Shown here piece by piece: positions 62,488 to 64,000 of a DNA stretch of 64,000 bases (position 1 is its first letter; every line of letters starts with the position of its first letter). Made by a program: the position numbers and the translations under genes. The notes under the pieces are model-generated. The model did not search any database, was not told where the DNA came from, and saw only the letters and a list, made by a program, of their open reading frames with translations. Location: the NCBI RefSeq assembly GCF_001513975.1, contig NZ_KQ947992.1:186001-250000 (forward strand). The letters are read 5' to 3'. Source of the DNA: Streptomyces curacoi (GTDB lineage: Bacteria > Actinomycetota > Actinomycetes > Streptomycetales > Streptomycetaceae).

Positions 62488-64000
62488 TCAGCCCTCCACG
62501 AGTTCTCTGGTCTCGGGGTTGTCGGGGTGCGCCGGGTCCTCGGGATCGCCGGGGCGCCCGGAGCCGTCGGTGGTCACGGCCTTCCCGGCCGCCGCGCCGC
62601 CCCCGTCACCCGTAGCGTCCCCGTCACCCGTACCGCCCCCGTCACCGGTACCGCCCCCGCCCGGCTCGGCATCGGCGTCGGGCAGCAGCGTGTCGATCTC
62701 ACGTACCGTGCGCCGGGTCATGCTCAGCACCGCGACGGTGATGCCGCACAGGCCGGCGATCAGCAGCATGGCGGCCATCCCGCTGCCCGGCCCGTCGCCG
62801 ACGAGCGGCCCCAGCACCACGAACACGCCCGTGCCGGCCTCGGCCCGCGGTTCGAAGACATGGTCGGCCAGCGGCCCGGAGACCGCGGTCGCCAGCGGGA
62901 CGGAGAGCTGCGACAGGAACATCACGGCGCCGAAGACCCGGCCGTGCCACTCCTGGGGCACCTTGGTCTGCACGATCGCCTGCATCACGCCGTTGATCAT
63001 CGGCATGAGCGCCGCGCCCACCAGGATGGCCGCGCACCAGCCGACCACCCCGCCCGCCAGCGCCATGGCCACCTGCGCGGACAGGCACATACCGATGATC
63101 CCGAGCAGCATGCCCCGGGCCCGGTTGCGCGGCCCGCTCCAGGCGGCCATCAGCAGCCCGCCCGCGATCCCCCCGACACCGATCGCGGTGTTGACGCTCG
63201 CCAGCGCCGACGTCTCACCGCCGGACCGGGCCAGCACCATGGGCTGTACGGCGGCGAAGCCGAAGACCATGACCAGGTTGACCACACAGAAGGCCAGCAT
63301 CAGATCGCGCAGGCTCGGATACCGGAAGAGAAAGCGCAGCCCCTCGACGGCCTCGGCGACGAGCTTCCCCCGCGCCCGGCCGCCCGGCTCCTTCCCGGGA
63401 CCGGTGTCCCCCCGCAGCCGTACGACCCGGATGGCGGCCAGCGCGAGGGCGAAGCTCACCAGGTCGGCGACGAGGATGAAACCGAGCCCGGAGAACGCCA
63501 CCAGGAGGCCGCCCAGCGCCGGACCGCCGACGTCCGCCGTGCTCTTGGCGCTGGCCAGCAGACTGTTGGCCCGCTGGAGTTGGCCCTTGTCCACCAGCAT
63601 CGGCACGGCGGCGCCCAGCGCCGGGAACTGGAAGGCGGCGGCCGAGCCGAGCAGCACGACGGCCGCGTAGACCTCCCAGGTGTGCAGCCCGCCGGTGAAG
63701 TGCAGGACGCTCAGCAGCGCCACGACCAGCAGTCCGCCGCCGTCCGCGAGCTGCAGCGCCGTACGCCGGGCGAGCCGGTCGACGAGGGCGCCGGCGAGCG
63801 GGCTGAGCAGCACCTGCGGCAGGAGCGCGCACAGCGACAGGGTGGTCAACGCCGTGGCCCGGCCGGTGGCCGACCAGGTCTCGAAGACGAACGCGAACCG
63901 CAGGACGGAATTGCCGACCAGGGATATCGCCTGTCCGCTCCAGACGAGCATGAAGGGGCCCATACCGGCGAACCGGCCCGGCTTCCCCCCGTCCCGCGCG
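62488..64000 (-). CDS. MFS exporter (EntS/MFS_3-like), start probably beyond right edge
   Basis: A membrane transporter of at least 490 residues with about 12 hydrophobic segments: FMLVWSGQAISLVGNSVLRF, motif DRLARRTALQLAD in the first cytoplasmic loop, and a long central loop rich in Gly/Arg. The C-terminus is a hydrophilic Gly/Asp/Thr low-complexity tail (about 62560-62690). ATG 63963 is possible, but the frame is open to the window end and the residues upstream (RFAG before MGPFM) look like transporter N-terminus, so the gene may start outside. It likely exports the cluster's product. It is 2 nt from the MbtH remnant, in the same operon. Confidence 0.88.
   Translation of the reverse strand, partial: ARDGGKPGRFAGMGPFMLVWSGQAISLVGNSVLRFAFVFETWSATGRATALTTLSLCALLPQVLLSPLAGALVDRLARRTALQLADGGGLLVVALLSVLHFTGGLHTWEVYAAVVLLGSAAAFQFPALGAAVPMLVDKGQLQRANSLLASAKSTADVGGPALGGLLVAFSGLGFILVADLVSFALALAAIRVVRLRGDTGPGKEPGGRARGKLVAEAVEGLRFLFRYPSLRDLMLAFCVVNLVMVFGFAAVQPMVLARSGGETSALASVNTAIGVGGIAGGLLMAAWSGPRNRARGMLLGIIGMCLSAQVAMALAGGVVGWCAAILVGAALMPMINGVMQAIVQTKVPQEWHGRVFGAVMFLSQLSVPLATAVSGPLADHVFEPRAEAGTGVFVVLGPLVGDGPGSGMAAMLLIAGLCGITVAVLSMTRRTVREIDTLLPDADAEPGGGGTGDGGGTGDGDATGDGGGAAAGKAVTTDGSGRPGDPEDPAHPDNPETRELVEG

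Overview
The window is high-GC actinobacterial DNA, almost certainly a Streptomyces chromosome. The evidence is the strong third-position GC bias, frequent GTG/TTG starts, a conservon (cvnABCD), a kgd-type oxoglutarate decarboxylase, an HspR/ClgR-type lon promoter, a Ku protein with a Lys/Ala tail, and spare FtsW/PBP genes. No tRNA, rRNA, IS element, integrase or CRISPR array was seen.

Layout. (1) 1-2178: an accessory conflict module, Trypco1 plus a trypsin/NB-ARC protein cut by the left edge. (2) 2343-15559: core-like genes, namely kgd, a two-component system, a spermidine-synthase-like protein, a rhomboid-like protein, a GNAT enzyme, lon, a GH25 muramidase and a MarR regulator. (3) 15733-19866: one very large TIR-CHAT-NB-ARC-TPR protein, a second accessory STAND-type conflict gene. 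(4) 19872-40976: a PP2C phosphatase, a conservon followed by a styrene-monooxygenase-like flavoprotein, NlpC/P60, TetR, two diiron proteins, a DUF3291 protein, a PBP/FtsW pair, an SH3-like secreted protein, a sensor kinase with a lipoprotein but no response regulator, a PTP-like phosphatase, a NERD-like protein, and the divergent NHEJ pair ligD-polymerase/ku. (5) 41007 to the right edge: a hybrid NRPS-PKS biosynthetic cluster, all on the minus strand, abutting ku and running out of the window.

How the genes work together. The cluster reads MFS exporter, a tiny MbtH remnant, NRPS-1 (A-PCP-C-PCP), a luciferase-like monooxygenase, NRPS-2 (C-A-PCP-E), NRPS-3 (C-A-PCP-TE), NRPS-4 (C-A-PCP), a KS-ACP protein without AT, a type II thioesterase, and a KS with a 175-residue N-terminal extension. 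Nearly all junctions overlap or are a few bases apart, so it looks like one operon. Gene order and assembly order disagree, because the TE sits on the third of four NRPS proteins. I could not match the cluster to a known product.

The most notable points are the TIR+CHAT double-effector STAND protein, the internally deleted MbtH gene, a six-copy 33-bp in-frame repeat inside an adenylation domain, the AT-less KS-ACP and non-colinear TE, and an uncharacterised dyad between ligD and ku. The lon promoter carries good matches to both a ClgR box and an HspR HAIR element.
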